NCBI RefSeq assembly: GCF_002135295.1
Contig: NZ_NEGG01000001.1
Location: forward strand, 124,001 to 188,000
DNA: 64,000 nucleotides
Direction of reading: 5' to 3'
Source: Acinetobacter sp. ANC 5054
GTDB lineage: Bacteria > Pseudomonadota > Gammaproteobacteria > Pseudomonadales > Moraxellaceae
Shown here piece by piece: positions 8,743-18,404 of the stretch. Both the position numbers and the translations under genes were made by a program. The notes beneath the pieces were generated by a model that did not search any database, was not told the DNA's origin, and worked only from the letters and a program-made list of their open reading frames with translations. Position 1 is the first letter of the stretch, and every line of letters begins with the position of its first letter.

Positions 8743-9948
8743 TTAAATCATATTATTCATATTCACGATTGGCAGCATCACTGCAATCACAATCACCAAC
8801 ACGATACTCGCCATAAACACCAACATCAGCGGTTCGAGTAAAGCCAGTAAAGTCGAAATTAGTGTGGTCACTTCACGATCTTGCATGGTCGAAGCACGCT
8901 CTAGCATTCGATCCAATTCGCCCGAACTTTCGCCACTTTTAATCATTTGTACCATCATCGGTGGGAAATAACCACTTCGTTCAAGTTGCGTCGAAAGGTT
9001 TCCACCTTCGGTAACTTTCTCTGCTGCTAAATTGACAGAATCTCGAATCACCCAGTTATTACTGACGGCTGCACCAATTTTTAAAGCATCGACCAAAGGC
9101 ACGCCGGACTTGGTTAAAATAGAGAGCGTACTGGCAAAACGTGCAGCATTAATTCCTTTGGATAATTTTGAAAATAATGGAAGTTTCAGTGTTAATCGAT
9201 CAAAAGCATAGTGTCCTGCTGCTGTGCGTAAGAAACGCACCAAGAGAAATACCCCAACAGCACTACCGACCAATAAAAATGGCCAGGCCATACGAATAAA
9301 ATCGCTGGCTTTCATTAATGCGACGGTAATCCACGGCAGTGCATCTTTGCTTTGATCAAATGTTTTAACAATGTCAGGCACGACATAAGTCATAAGTCCC
9401 ATCACGATACCAAATGACATAAGCATCAAAATAATGGGATAAATCATCGCACCTTGTACTTTCTTCTGCATGGCAAAGCGATTTTCTGTGTAATCTGCCA
9501 GTTGATCTAAAATTAAATCCAAATGCCCTGATCGTTCACCCGCTGCAATCGTGGCAATATACAAATCTGGAAAGCGCCCTGCTTGTTGTAAGGCATTGGC
9601 TAAAGAATGTCCTTCAAGCACTTTAGAGCGCACAGACATCAGTAAGTTTTGCACATGGGTCTTTTCGCTTTGCTTACCCACAGCACGAATGGCCTCTTCC
9701 AATGGAATCGCTGCCGCAACCAGCACGGACAACTGACGAGTCAATAAGGCCAGATCGTAAGCAGTTAGTCCTTTTTGAAACCAACCTTGCTTTGCGTGTT
9801 TATCTTTTTGCTCAATTGGATCGACTGCAACAGGAATAAGAGATTGATCTCTGAGCTGTTGGCGAATTTGACGCGCAGAATCACCCTCAAGTACACCCTT
9901 CTGCTGCTTCCCTGAAGCGTCTATGGCAGTAAACTGATATGCAGGCAT
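8743..9948 (-). CDS. gspF: Type II secretion inner-membrane platform protein GspF
   Basis: 401 residues, full family length. Two T2SSF domains (about 70-195 and 270-395) with the helices VQGAMIYPIILMLMSFG, WPFLLVGSAVGVFLLV and the C-terminal LMLVFMASIVLVIVIAVMLP, plus the GspF motif GERSGHLD/SGESSGELD repeated in the two halves. GspF couples the GspE ATPase to the pseudopilus. gspG follows 36 bases downstream on the same strand, so they are probably one operon. It is divergent from priA. Confidence 0.95.
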   Translation of the reverse strand: MPAYQFTAIDASGKQQKGVLEGDSARQIRQQLRDQSLIPVAVDPIEQKDKHAKQGWFQKGLTAYDLALLTRQLSVLVAAAIPLEEAIRAVGKQSEKTHVQNLLMSVRSKVLEGHSLANALQQAGRFPDLYIATIAAGERSGHLDLILDQLADYTENRFAMQKKVQGAMIYPIILMLMSFGIVMGLMTYVVPDIVKTFDQSKDALPWITVALMKASDFIRMAWPFLLVGSAVGVFLLVRFLRTAAGHYAFDRLTLKLPLFSKLSKGINAARFASTLSILTKSGVPLVDALKIGAAVSNNWVIRDSVNLAAEKVTEGGNLSTQLERSGYFPPMMVQMIKSGESSGELDRMLERASTMQDREVTTLISTLLALLEPLMLVFMASIVLVIVIAVMLPIVNMNNMI

Positions 9949-10098
9949 TGTAATGCTCTAATTTTCCAATATTTCTATCAGCGCAGTTGCGTCTGACCAT
10001 CAAAATCATTCATATTCTTAGATATAAAATATGAGCTCACTCTAACACAACTCCTTTACGATCACGACGAAATTTAATCAGGAACTAATCCACGTTTT

Positions 10099-12321
10099 AT
10101 GACAACTTTAGCGAGCCCTTCTTCACCTATATACCGTGTCCGTGTAGCCGTTCCAGTTTATCTGTACGACTGCTTTGATTACAGCTTAAGTCCTGAACAA
10201 TATCAGCAGGCTGAAGTGGGTGCTCGTGTCGCAATTTCCTTTGGTCGGCAAAATTTAACTGGAATTATTGTTGAAAAAATTTCACCCGATACCCCTGTCG
10301 ATTCGAGTTTTAAACTCAAAGCCATTACTGAATTACTCGATGATCAGGCCATTTTAGATACGAAAGTTTTAAGTTTGTTGACATGGTCAGCACAGTATTA
10401 TCAATTTCCTCTTGGCGAAGTGATGCAAAGTGCCATTCCTACGCTTTTACGCCAAGGCAAACCTTATAACTTGCTGGCCCGTACTTGGACATTATTGGAT
10501 GCGCATGCCGAAGATAAAATTAAGCGTTCTGAACGTCAGCAAGAAGCCTATAAAATTTTAAAATTGCATCCGACCAGCACTGGTGAAAATTTACTGAATC
10601 TGGCTGGGGTAGAAACAGCGACATTAAAGGCATTAGAAAAAAAAGGCATTTGCCGCTGTGATTTGGCATCACAAGATTTTAGCCCGATGCCAATGAGCAT
10701 GGCGCAAATGCCACTCACGGCAAATCCCGAGCAAAAGAAAGCGATTGATGCGGTACTCAAAGCCCGCAACAAATATCAAGCCTTTTTACTCGATGGCCTC
10801 ACAGGCAGTGGTAAAACTGAAGTCTATTTACAAATCATGCAAGACGTCCTTAAACAAGGAAAACAAGTCTTGGTCTTGGTGCCTGAAATTGGCTTGACGC
10901 CACAAACCATCAGTCGTTTCCAATCACGCTTTCATTGTAATGTTGCACTGCTGCATTCAGGTTTAAACGACTCAAAACGTCTACAAGCATGGCAGGCAGC
11001 ACAAACGGGCAAAGCCTCTATTATTTTGGGCACACGTTCTGCGATTTACACGCCACTGCCAAATTTAGGCTTAATTGTCTTAGATGAAGAACACGACCTG
11101 TCCTTTAAGCAACAAGAAGGCTTTCGCTATCATGCGCGGGATGTGGCGCTATATCGTGCTCATTTGCAGCAATGTCCAGTCGTCCTCGGTTCAGCGACAC
11201 CGAGCATCGAAAGCTATGCCTTGGTCAAACAAGGGAAAATGACGGTTTTAGAGTTGAATCAACGTGCTGGCACGGCAATCATGCCCAAAATGCATATCTT
11301 AGATTTAAAAGTTGCCCAAAAGCAGCATGGCATCAGCCAGTTGCTCATAGGCGAAATGCGCAAACGACTGGAAAAGAAAGAACAAGTCTTGGTTTTTCTA
11401 AACCGTCGTGGTTATGCCCCTGTTTTAATTTGTGAAAGCTGTGCTTGGCAAGCCAAATGCCCACACTGCGATGCCAACTTCACTGTACACCATACGCCTT
11501 ATCAGCATTTGCATTGTCATCATTGCGGTACGATTCATCGCATGCCCAATCAATGCCCACAGTGTCAGCATCAAGAACTCAAATCGATTGGTATGGGTAC
11601 TGCCAAAGTCGAGGAAAGTTTAAATGAACTTTTCCCAAACAATGAGGTGATTCGCGTTGACCGTGATTCCACCAGTCGCGTCGGCAGTTGGCAAAAAATC
11701 TACGATAAGATTCAAAAAAGTGAGCCTGCCATTTTACTCGGCACGCAAATGCTGGCGAAGGGGCACCATTTTCCCTATGTCACACTGGTGGCGATTTTAG
11801 ACATAGATTCAGGTCTACTCAGTGTCGATTTCCGTGCCATAGAACGCACTGCACAATTGATTGTGCAAGTGACGGGACGTGCTGGACGTGGCGAGCATAA
11901 AGGTGACGTATTTTTACAGACCCTTAGACCTGAACATCCCTTGCTCAATACATTGGTCAATGAGAACTATCGTAAATTTGCCAAAGAAACCATGAAAGAA
12001 CGAGAAATGGCGCAAATGCCACCGTTTCGTTATGCCGCATTAATTCGCTGTGAATCTAAAGATCAAAAGCAAAATACTGAATTTTTACAGCAACATGCTC
12101 AGTTGCTCAGGCAAGATTCAGAAAATAGCATTGATATTTGGGGGCCGATTCCAGCGCCTATGGAACGTAAAGCTGGACGCTACCAATCACATATGGTGCT
12201 GTTGTCTGCAGACCGCGCGCGTCTTCATTACTTTATTCGCCACTGGTGGCAAAATCTTTTGCATACAAAGCCATCGAGTATGAAGCTGAGCCTCGATATA
12301 GACCCACAGGAACTCAGTTAA
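10099..12321 (+). CDS. priA: Primosomal replication restart helicase PriA
   Basis: 740 residues. PriA is a 3'-5' DNA helicase that recognises stalled forks and D-loops and reloads DnaB. An N-terminal DNA-binding domain is followed by Walker A GLTGSGKTE (about 232), a DEEH box, and a zinc-binding insert with four CxxC pairs (about 445-485: CESC, CPHC, CHHC, CPQC). Helicase motifs follow (GTQMLAKGHHFP, VTGRAGRGEHKG). The length is usual. It is divergent from gspF and followed by the Kef antiporter. Confidence 0.96.
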   Translation: MTTLASPSSPIYRVRVAVPVYLYDCFDYSLSPEQYQQAEVGARVAISFGRQNLTGIIVEKISPDTPVDSSFKLKAITELLDDQAILDTKVLSLLTWSAQYYQFPLGEVMQSAIPTLLRQGKPYNLLARTWTLLDAHAEDKIKRSERQQEAYKILKLHPTSTGENLLNLAGVETATLKALEKKGICRCDLASQDFSPMPMSMAQMPLTANPEQKKAIDAVLKARNKYQAFLLDGLTGSGKTEVYLQIMQDVLKQGKQVLVLVPEIGLTPQTISRFQSRFHCNVALLHSGLNDSKRLQAWQAAQTGKASIILGTRSAIYTPLPNLGLIVLDEEHDLSFKQQEGFRYHARDVALYRAHLQQCPVVLGSATPSIESYALVKQGKMTVLELNQRAGTAIMPKMHILDLKVAQKQHGISQLLIGEMRKRLEKKEQVLVFLNRRGYAPVLICESCAWQAKCPHCDANFTVHHTPYQHLHCHHCGTIHRMPNQCPQCQHQELKSIGMGTAKVEESLNELFPNNEVIRVDRDSTSRVGSWQKIYDKIQKSEPAILLGTQMLAKGHHFPYVTLVAILDIDSGLLSVDFRAIERTAQLIVQVTGRAGRGEHKGDVFLQTLRPEHPLLNTLVNENYRKFAKETMKEREMAQMPPFRYAALIRCESKDQKQNTEFLQQHAQLLRQDSENSIDIWGPIPAPMERKAGRYQSHMVLLSADRARLHYFIRHWWQNLLHTKPSSMKLSLDIDPQELS

Positions 12322-12399
12322 ACGCGTACAATTGAGTCTGAAAAATCAGTCATACTGAACCTAAAAATTCGCCCATAAACACGACTCTAGGACGGGTAA

Positions 12400-14241
12400 A
12401 TGTCACAACTGTTACAGATCACAATTTTTCTCGGTGCATCCTTACTGCTTGTTCCCTTACTCAAGCGTTTTGGTATAGCCACTGTATTGGGATATCTGTT
12501 TACAGGGATCTTACTTGGACCGAGTGCATTGAACATCGCCAGTGACCCTGAGGCAATTCAAGAACTGGCTGAATTTGGTGTTATTTTACTGATGTTCTTG
12601 ATTGGTCTTGAGTTAAGACCACAACGACTTTGGGATATGCGTAGTGCCATTTTTGGCATGGGAAGCCTACAGGTTGGTATTACGGGTGTGATTCTTGCCC
12701 TTGTGAGTTTCTTTGCGCTACAACAAGGCATTGCCGCAAGTGTCGTGATTGGTTTTGCCTTAGCGCTGTCCTCAACCGCATTTGTCTTGCAAATGTTAAG
12801 TGAAAAGCAACAACTCAACACAACCTATGGTCAGCAATCTTTTTCAATTTTGCTGTTTCAAGACATGGCGGCCATTCCATTAATTGCGGTCATCCCTTTG
12901 CTGGCAGGAACGGAATCATCCCATCATGGCATTGCTTATTTTGCTGCTATCGTAGCAACGTTCACAGGACTGTTTTTATTTAGCCGTTATTTGATGCGAC
13001 CTTTTTTCCGTTTTGTCGCAAAAAGTGGTGCGCATGAACTGATTACCGCTGTCGGTTTATTTATTGTTTTGGCTGTGGTCGGTTTAATGGATGTACTCGG
13101 CATCAGCACCACACTCGGCGCATTTTTGACTGGTGTATTGTTGGCAGATTCAGAGTTTCGTCATGAGCTAGAAGCCAGTATTGCACCATTTAAAGGCTTA
13201 TTACTCGGTCTATTTTTTATGACTGTCGGCATGACCACTGAACTCTCACTGTTTGTGGAAATGCCTTGGTTCATTATTGGTGGCGCATTTGCCTTACTGC
13301 TGATCAAAATGCTGTCTTTAACGGCGATCGCACGTTATCTCAGAAACTCATGGCGCAATAGCCTGTTATTGGCAACGTGTTTGGCCCAAGGCGGTGAATT
13401 TGCTTTTGTAGTTCTCACTGTAGCCAAAAGTGAAAATGTGGTGCAGCAAGCGGTACTTGAGCCGATAACCCTCATCGTCACGCTATCAATGGTACTCACA
13501 CCATTATTGTATTGGCTGATGCAATCGCAAATTTTGCCGCGTTTTAGTCAAAAAACCATTCCTGAATATGATGATATTCCAGATGACCACAATCCTGTCA
13601 TCATTGCAGGTTTTGGCCGTTTTGGACAAATCATTGCCCGAGTTGCACATTTGCAGCACCTCTCTTTCACGGCAATTGATAGCAATTTAGATAAAGTCGA
13701 TTTTGTTCGAAATTATGGCGGGCATCTCTATTATGGCGATGCGACGCAACCTGACATTTTACGTGCTGCAGGCATTGAACATGCCAAAGTCTTTGTACTC
13801 GCAATTGACGACATTGAAGACTCGATGAATGTTGCGCGGCATATCCGTTTAAATTATCCAAGTCTGAAAATTTTGGTGCGCGCACGAGATCGTCATCAGG
13901 TGCATTTATTGCGTGATTTGGGTATTGAACATATTTGGCGCGAAACCTATTTATCCTCACTGGGCATGGCTTATCACATGCTCTGTGACTTAGGCATTAG
14001 CGATGAAGATGCCTATAAAAGTATTGAGCTGTTCCGCGACTACGATGAAAAGCTCTTGGCACAACAGCAACAAATCTATACCGATGAACAAAAGATTTAT
14101 GAAACACATCGTAACGCTTTGGCTGAACTTGAACATTTATTTGAAAGTGACGCGCAAGCACGTGAAAAACCTACAGGTGTCGATCTACAACGCAGTTTAC
14201 AGCGTCACCGAATTGATGTGACAAGAGATGATAATGAATGA
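12400..14241 (+). CDS. Kef-type K+/H+ antiporter (CPA2 family) with RCK domain
   Basis: 613 residues. The N-terminal about 385 residues form a 12-13-helix Na+/H+-exchanger fold (LIGLELRPQRLWDMR, GEFAFVVLTVAKSE). A cytosolic TrkA-N/RCK domain follows, with the nucleotide-binding motif VIIAGFGRFGQIIARV (about 400). Kef systems release K+ and are gated by glutathione adducts and NADH. KefB and KefC cannot be told apart by eye, and no KefF/KefG partner is adjacent. The C-terminal about 60 residues are charged and probably coiled. Confidence 0.88.
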   Translation: MSQLLQITIFLGASLLLVPLLKRFGIATVLGYLFTGILLGPSALNIASDPEAIQELAEFGVILLMFLIGLELRPQRLWDMRSAIFGMGSLQVGITGVILALVSFFALQQGIAASVVIGFALALSSTAFVLQMLSEKQQLNTTYGQQSFSILLFQDMAAIPLIAVIPLLAGTESSHHGIAYFAAIVATFTGLFLFSRYLMRPFFRFVAKSGAHELITAVGLFIVLAVVGLMDVLGISTTLGAFLTGVLLADSEFRHELEASIAPFKGLLLGLFFMTVGMTTELSLFVEMPWFIIGGAFALLLIKMLSLTAIARYLRNSWRNSLLLATCLAQGGEFAFVVLTVAKSENVVQQAVLEPITLIVTLSMVLTPLLYWLMQSQILPRFSQKTIPEYDDIPDDHNPVIIAGFGRFGQIIARVAHLQHLSFTAIDSNLDKVDFVRNYGGHLYYGDATQPDILRAAGIEHAKVFVLAIDDIEDSMNVARHIRLNYPSLKILVRARDRHQVHLLRDLGIEHIWRETYLSSLGMAYHMLCDLGISDEDAYKSIELFRDYDEKLLAQQQQIYTDEQKIYETHRNALAELEHLFESDAQAREKPTGVDLQRSLQRHRIDVTRDDNE

Positions 14242-14291
14242 CTTGTGTTTTACAATATCGTCACCATTAATGCAGGGTTATGGAGAATTTT

Positions 14292-15167
14292 ATGTCTGAT
14301 TTACGCCAACGCTTTTTTATCGAAGATAGCCCTGTCCGTGGTGAAGTGGTACATCTCGAAGAAACCCTAAAAACGATTATTGCGCAGCGTGACTATGCCC
14401 CTGCAGTTCAAATTTTATTGGGTGAAATGTTGAGTGCCACTGCTCTGTTGGCCAGCACCTTAAAAATTAAAGGTCGTATTAGCTTGCAAATTCAGGCAGC
14501 GGGTACCTTTAAATGGGCAATGGCTGAATGTAACCATTTAGGTGAAATTCGCGGCTTGGTTGATTATGAAGAAGACCCACGCTTTCAAGCAGCAGAAGAT
14601 AGCAGCACTGTGCTGTCTTCATTGGTGAACCCTGTTTTATTTATTAATATTGAGCCTGAGTTTGGTGAGCGCTATCAAGGGATCGTACCTTTAGACAAAC
14701 CTACTTTGGCTGGTTGTTTGATGCAGTATTATGACTTATCTGCTCAAATTCCTACACGTATCATGCTGGCAAGCAATACCGAGCGTTCAGGCGGTTTACT
14801 CATTCAATTATTGCCACGTAACAGTGAAGAAGAACAACGCCGCGTCGATGAAGACTTGTGGCCACGTTTAACCATGCTCACTGAAACCTTAAAAGCTGAA
14901 GAGTTAAGCTCGCTCCCTGCCAACGAAATTCTATATCGTTTATACAACGAAGAAGAAGTTCGCCTGCCTGAGCCAGAAGCTTTAAAATTTGGCTGTACAT
15001 GTTCTAAAGAACGTTGTGCTGTTGCCTTAGAACAAATTGGGGTGACTGCAGTCCGTGAAACATTAGAACACCAAAACCCGATTGAAATGGATTGTCAGTT
15101 CTGCAATACCAAATATACCTTTAGCGCGGAAGAAGCCTTATCCTTGTTTGGTCAACATTTAAGTTAA
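14292..15167 (+). CDS. hslO: Redox-regulated chaperone Hsp33
   Basis: 291 residues from MSDLRQRFF. Hsp33 is a cytosolic holdase switched on when oxidative stress breaks its zinc site. The four zinc-ligand Cys are present in the family pattern: CTCSKERC near residue 234 (CxC) and CQFC near residue 268 (CxxC). The frame is open 4 codons further upstream, but GGAG lies 7 bases before the ATG at 14292. A strong terminator follows at 15224. Confidence 0.95.
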   Translation: MSDLRQRFFIEDSPVRGEVVHLEETLKTIIAQRDYAPAVQILLGEMLSATALLASTLKIKGRISLQIQAAGTFKWAMAECNHLGEIRGLVDYEEDPRFQAAEDSSTVLSSLVNPVLFINIEPEFGERYQGIVPLDKPTLAGCLMQYYDLSAQIPTRIMLASNTERSGGLLIQLLPRNSEEEQRRVDEDLWPRLTMLTETLKAEELSSLPANEILYRLYNEEEVRLPEPEALKFGCTCSKERCAVALEQIGVTAVRETLEHQNPIEMDCQFCNTKYTFSAEEALSLFGQHLS

Positions 15168-15223
15168 TCCAGACCAAAATGATGTGCTAAAAAATAGCTT
15201 AGCCTCATTCAAAATCAGACATT

Positions 15224-15248
15224 AAGCATCCTTCGGGATGCTTTTTTT
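15224..15248 (+). terminator. hslO terminator
   Basis: AAGCATCC, loop TTCG, GGATGCTT, then a T tract. Confidence 0.9.
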
Positions 15249-15321
15249 CTGCATACATCAACTTTTCATATTCAATATGTAACGCTATGCACACCCAAAT
15301 ACAGCAGACGATGAGTTGCTC

Positions 15322-15349
15322 TTGTCTTCTGTATTTTTTCTTGTAAAAT
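15322..15349 (+). promoter_or_regulatory. Candidate promoter of the first DUF2147 gene
   Basis: TTGTCT (15322-15327), a 16-base spacer, then TAAAAT (15344-15349), about 80 bases before the ATG at 15428. Confidence 0.5.
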
Positions 15350-15427
15350 CGCGCTGAACAATAAAGCCCAAACAATTATTAATGCTTTATTTTTAAATAA
15401 AAAAATAATCTAAAAACAGGATAAAAA

Positions 15428-15883
15428 ATGAAGAAAATAATCACCCACCTATTCCTCTGCCTGAGTTTTGGCATTGCCATCAATGCGCAAGCTGCCGACT
15501 TAGCGGGCAAGTGGAAAACCCTTGATGATAAAACGGGCTATGCGCGTGCAGAAGTCCTTATCACCAAACTTAAAGATGGGACGTACACTGGAAAAATTAT
15601 CAAAGTACATGCAATACCAAATCGAGAAGCCATCACCACCTGTGGGAAATGCGAAGGAAAACTTAAAAATGCGCCACTGGTTGGCTTACCGATTTTGTCT
15701 GGCTTTAAACTCAATGGCGTTAAAGACAACGAATATATCGATGGTAAAGTCATTGACCCTCTTTCGGGTAATACTTATCAAGGTAAAGGTCAATTAAACG
15801 CTCGTGGTAATGTCCTGACTTTACGTGGATATGTAGGCACAAGTTTACTCGGCCGTACGGTTTCGTGGATTCGAATCGAATAA
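15428..15883 (+). CDS. DUF2147 exported protein, copy 1
   Basis: 151 residues. A signal peptide (MKKIITHLFLCLSFGIAINAQA, cut before ADLAG) is followed by the DUF2147 domain: LAGKWKTLDDKTGYARAEV at the front, CGKC mid-domain, LKNAPLVGLPIL, and LRGYVGTSLLGRTVSWIRIE at the end. It probably acts in the periplasm or outer envelope as a small beta-rich binding protein; the function is unknown. The CxxC could form a disulfide or bind metal. First of three tandem paralogues. Confidence 0.85.
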   Translation: MKKIITHLFLCLSFGIAINAQAADLAGKWKTLDDKTGYARAEVLITKLKDGTYTGKIIKVHAIPNREAITTCGKCEGKLKNAPLVGLPILSGFKLNGVKDNEYIDGKVIDPLSGNTYQGKGQLNARGNVLTLRGYVGTSLLGRTVSWIRIE

Positions 15884-15903
15884 ATTTATCTAAACCTCTG
15901 AGA

Positions 15904-15945
15904 AGGCAATGTTGCAATTCACTCCAGAAGAATTCCTCATTGCCT
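15904..15945. other. Weak inverted repeat after DUF2147 copy 1
   Basis: AGGCAATG (15904-15911) and CATTGCCT (15938-15945) pair across a 26-base loop; no T tract follows. The rest of the 15884-16180 gap is AT-rich and shows nothing else. Confidence 0.35.
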
Positions 15946-16180
15946 CCAACTCCACACATAAGATAAAAAAATTCATAATCCCGACCAATTTACTTGTATG
16001 AATACATTCAGCATTCGCATAAAACTTGTGACTGAATACGCACTTTCATATTGAAAATAAATAATATTTTGATAAATATCACTAGATTATTCAATTTTTT
16101 TTAGGCTATATTAATCCCATACTAAATTTATGCCTATTTGTGTTGAATGGCATCCACTTCTTGCCAAAAGAGTGATCTTT

Positions 16181-16633
16181 ATGACAGCAAAACTTCTCTC
16201 TGGACTCCTATTCAGCCTCACAACTTCTTTCTGCTTTGCAGCAGGTGATCCACTGGTCGGAACATGGAAAACCATTGATGACCGCACGGGGTTTTCACTT
16301 TCCGATGTAGTGATCCGTAAAGATAAAGACGATCACTATAGCGCAACCATCGTAAATATCCGGACTGTCCCTGGTGCAGCTACATCTGAAATTTGTTCAA
16401 ACTGTAGTGGTGCTCAAAAAAATAAACCATTGATTGGACTCACCACTATGACTGGTCTGACTGCTAATCCAGACAAAACCAATGAATTTGTCGGAGGTGT
16501 CATCCTAGACCCAAAATCTGGACAACATTACAACGCTCGTGCACGTTTGATGAATAATGGTAAACACTTAATTATACATAGTCGTTTAGAAGGTGCATCG
16601 ATTGGCCGAAATGTCACATGGGTCAAAAACTAA
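16181..16633 (+). CDS. DUF2147 exported protein, copy 2 (most diverged)
   Basis: 150 residues from MTAKLLSGLLFSLTTSF. Signal peptide cut near CFAAGD. The DUF2147 core shows LVGTWKTIDDRTGFSLSDV, CSNC and the end motif GRNVTWVKN. The LRGYVG motif conserved in copies 1 and 3 is here IHSRLEG, and LKNxPxxGLP has become QKNKPLIGLTT, so this copy is evolving faster. The Met at 16181 begins the signal peptide; an earlier in-frame Met at 16130 would put 17 odd residues before it. Confidence 0.82.
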   Translation: MTAKLLSGLLFSLTTSFCFAAGDPLVGTWKTIDDRTGFSLSDVVIRKDKDDHYSATIVNIRTVPGAATSEICSNCSGAQKNKPLIGLTTMTGLTANPDKTNEFVGGVILDPKSGQHYNARARLMNNGKHLIIHSRLEGASIGRNVTWVKN

Positions 16634-16640
16634 AATAGAT

Positions 16641-16667
16641 GGCCTTTGTTCGCAGAGGCCTTTTTTT
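16641..16667 (+). terminator. Terminator of DUF2147 copy 2
   Basis: GGCCTTTG, loop TTCG, CAGAGGCC with one wobble, then seven T. Confidence 0.85.
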
Positions 16668-16821
16668 AAATTAAAAATTAGAGTAAAAACTCCATATCAA
16701 CGCAATAAATTCACCAAAAAAGCCAACCAAGTCACAAAGCATCACATTGATTTTATAGACACTTATATATAAATTAGGCAACTTACTCTAAAAACACTAT
16801 TCTGAATTTTCAGGGGATGAA

Positions 16822-17286
16822 ATGAAAAATATTTATAAACAATTCTTAGCTGGATTATTACTTACTTCTTTGTCAGGATTGTCAATTGCAGCTGAAACTG
16901 ATCCCCTTGTTGGTAAATGGAAAACGGTTGATGATCGCACAGGTTATTCACGTGCCGATGTCGATATTCGCAAAAAATCTGATGGCACATATGAAGGCAT
17001 TATTGTGGCAACACGCAATGTTCCGGGCACAGATAAAATGGTCATTTGTTCAAACTGCCCTGGCGAATTGAAAAATAAGCCTTTTATCGGCTTGCCGTTT
17101 ATTTGGGATTTTAAACAGGACCCTAAAAATCCGCGCGAATTTCAAAATGGCAAAGTCCTCGACCCTATTGGTGGCAAAATTTACAAAGGTAAAGCGCGTT
17201 TGAGCGCCTCTGGCAAACATTTAACATTACGTGGTTATGTTGGCGTTTCCGTTATTGGCCGTAGTGTGACGTGGATAAAATACTAA
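16822..17286 (+). CDS. DUF2147 exported protein, copy 3
   Basis: 154 residues. Signal peptide MKNIYKQFLAGLLLTSLSG, cut near SIAAETD. The domain is complete: LVGKWKTVDDRTGYSRADV, CSNC, LKNKPFIGLPFI, LTLRGYVGVSVIGRSVTWIKY. It keeps the conserved positions of copy 1 and shares CSNC with copy 2. GGGG lies 5-6 bases before the ATG. Each copy has its own gap and copies 2 and 3 have strong terminators, so they look separately transcribed. Confidence 0.85.
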   Translation: MKNIYKQFLAGLLLTSLSGLSIAAETDPLVGKWKTVDDRTGYSRADVDIRKKSDGTYEGIIVATRNVPGTDKMVICSNCPGELKNKPFIGLPFIWDFKQDPKNPREFQNGKVLDPIGGKIYKGKARLSASGKHLTLRGYVGVSVIGRSVTWIKY

Positions 17287-17303
17287 TTTTACTCAACTTC
17301 TTT

Positions 17304-17327
17304 AAAGCCCCTTCACGGGGCTTTTTT
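17304..17327 (+). terminator. Terminator of DUF2147 copy 3
   Basis: AAGCCCC, short loop, GGGGCTT followed by a T tract. Confidence 0.9.
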
Positions 17328-17428
17328 ATTGTCATTTTTTGAAACAATTAGCTGCAAATTCTTACTGTTGCAGTTTGATGAAGCCCCTTATATTGAATAA
17401 AACATGATCAATATTTATACAAAAAAGT

Positions 17429-18394
17429 ATGGCAGATAATCACTATCAAACCTTAGGTATTTCACGAGATGCGTCGGCAGATCAAATTAAAAAGGCCTAT
17501 CGCAAATTAGCTCGCAAGTATCACCCAGACATCAGTAAAGAAGCTGATGCTGAAACACATATGCAAGCCATTAATGTTGCCTATGACACCTTGAGTGATG
17601 CAGAAAAGAAAAAACAATATGATTTCGAACTAGATCATCCTCAAGGTTTTGGTGACTTTGGCGCAGGTGGTCAGGGTGGTTTTGACCAGTCTAAGTTTTA
17701 TCGACAAACTGGTGGATCTGCTGAGCAACAAGCTGACTTCAGTGATTTTGAAGATTTATTTGGACGTTTTGGTCAAGGTTTTGGTGGCGCAGACTATCAG
17801 TATCAGCGTGCTAACCGTCAAGCCAAAAGCTTTCGTGGTGAAGATCAACATGCAAGCTTAGAAGTCGATGTTGAGATTGCATTTCATGGCGCAACGCAAA
17901 ACATTACTTTGCAGATCCCTAGTTTAAATGCCTATGGTGAACCTGAAGTTCAGCGTAAAACGTTACAAGTAAAAATTCCGGCGGGCATGAAAGCTGGTCA
18001 ACAAATTCGTTTATCGGGTCAAGGCCAAGCAGGCTTTAATGGTGGTGCAGCGGGTGATTTGTATATTGAAATTCTATACAAACAAACCGATCAAATACGG
18101 GTTGAAGGTTCAGATATTTATCAACAGTTAAAAATTAGTCCTTGGGAAGCAGCCTTGGGACAAAAAATTGCGATTACCACACCCGAGGGAAAAACCCTTG
18201 AAGTACAAATTCCGAAAAATGCCCATACGGGTCAACAGCTACGATTGAAAGACAAAGGGATACCAAATAAAACACCCGGCCACCTTTACCTGATTTTAAA
18301 TATAGTTATACCTCCAGCAAATAGCGAAGTCGAGCAACAAGCATATCGCGACTATGCTCAAGCCTTCCAGTCATTTAACCCTAGACAGTCTTAA
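17429..18394 (+). CDS. cbpA: Curved DNA-binding protein CbpA (DnaJ-type co-chaperone)
   Basis: 321 residues. N-terminal J domain (1-65) with the HPD motif in KYHPDIS that triggers DnaK ATPase, a Gly/Phe-rich linker (about 70-130), then two DnaJ C-terminal beta domains. There is no Cys-rich zinc region, which separates CbpA from DnaJ. cbpM follows directly, which settles the identity. Confidence 0.93.
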   Translation: MADNHYQTLGISRDASADQIKKAYRKLARKYHPDISKEADAETHMQAINVAYDTLSDAEKKKQYDFELDHPQGFGDFGAGGQGGFDQSKFYRQTGGSAEQQADFSDFEDLFGRFGQGFGGADYQYQRANRQAKSFRGEDQHASLEVDVEIAFHGATQNITLQIPSLNAYGEPEVQRKTLQVKIPAGMKAGQQIRLSGQGQAGFNGGAAGDLYIEILYKQTDQIRVEGSDIYQQLKISPWEAALGQKIAITTPEGKTLEVQIPKNAHTGQQLRLKDKGIPNKTPGHLYLILNIVIPPANSEVEQQAYRDYAQAFQSFNPRQS

Positions 18395-18404
18395 GGAGAG
18401 CACC

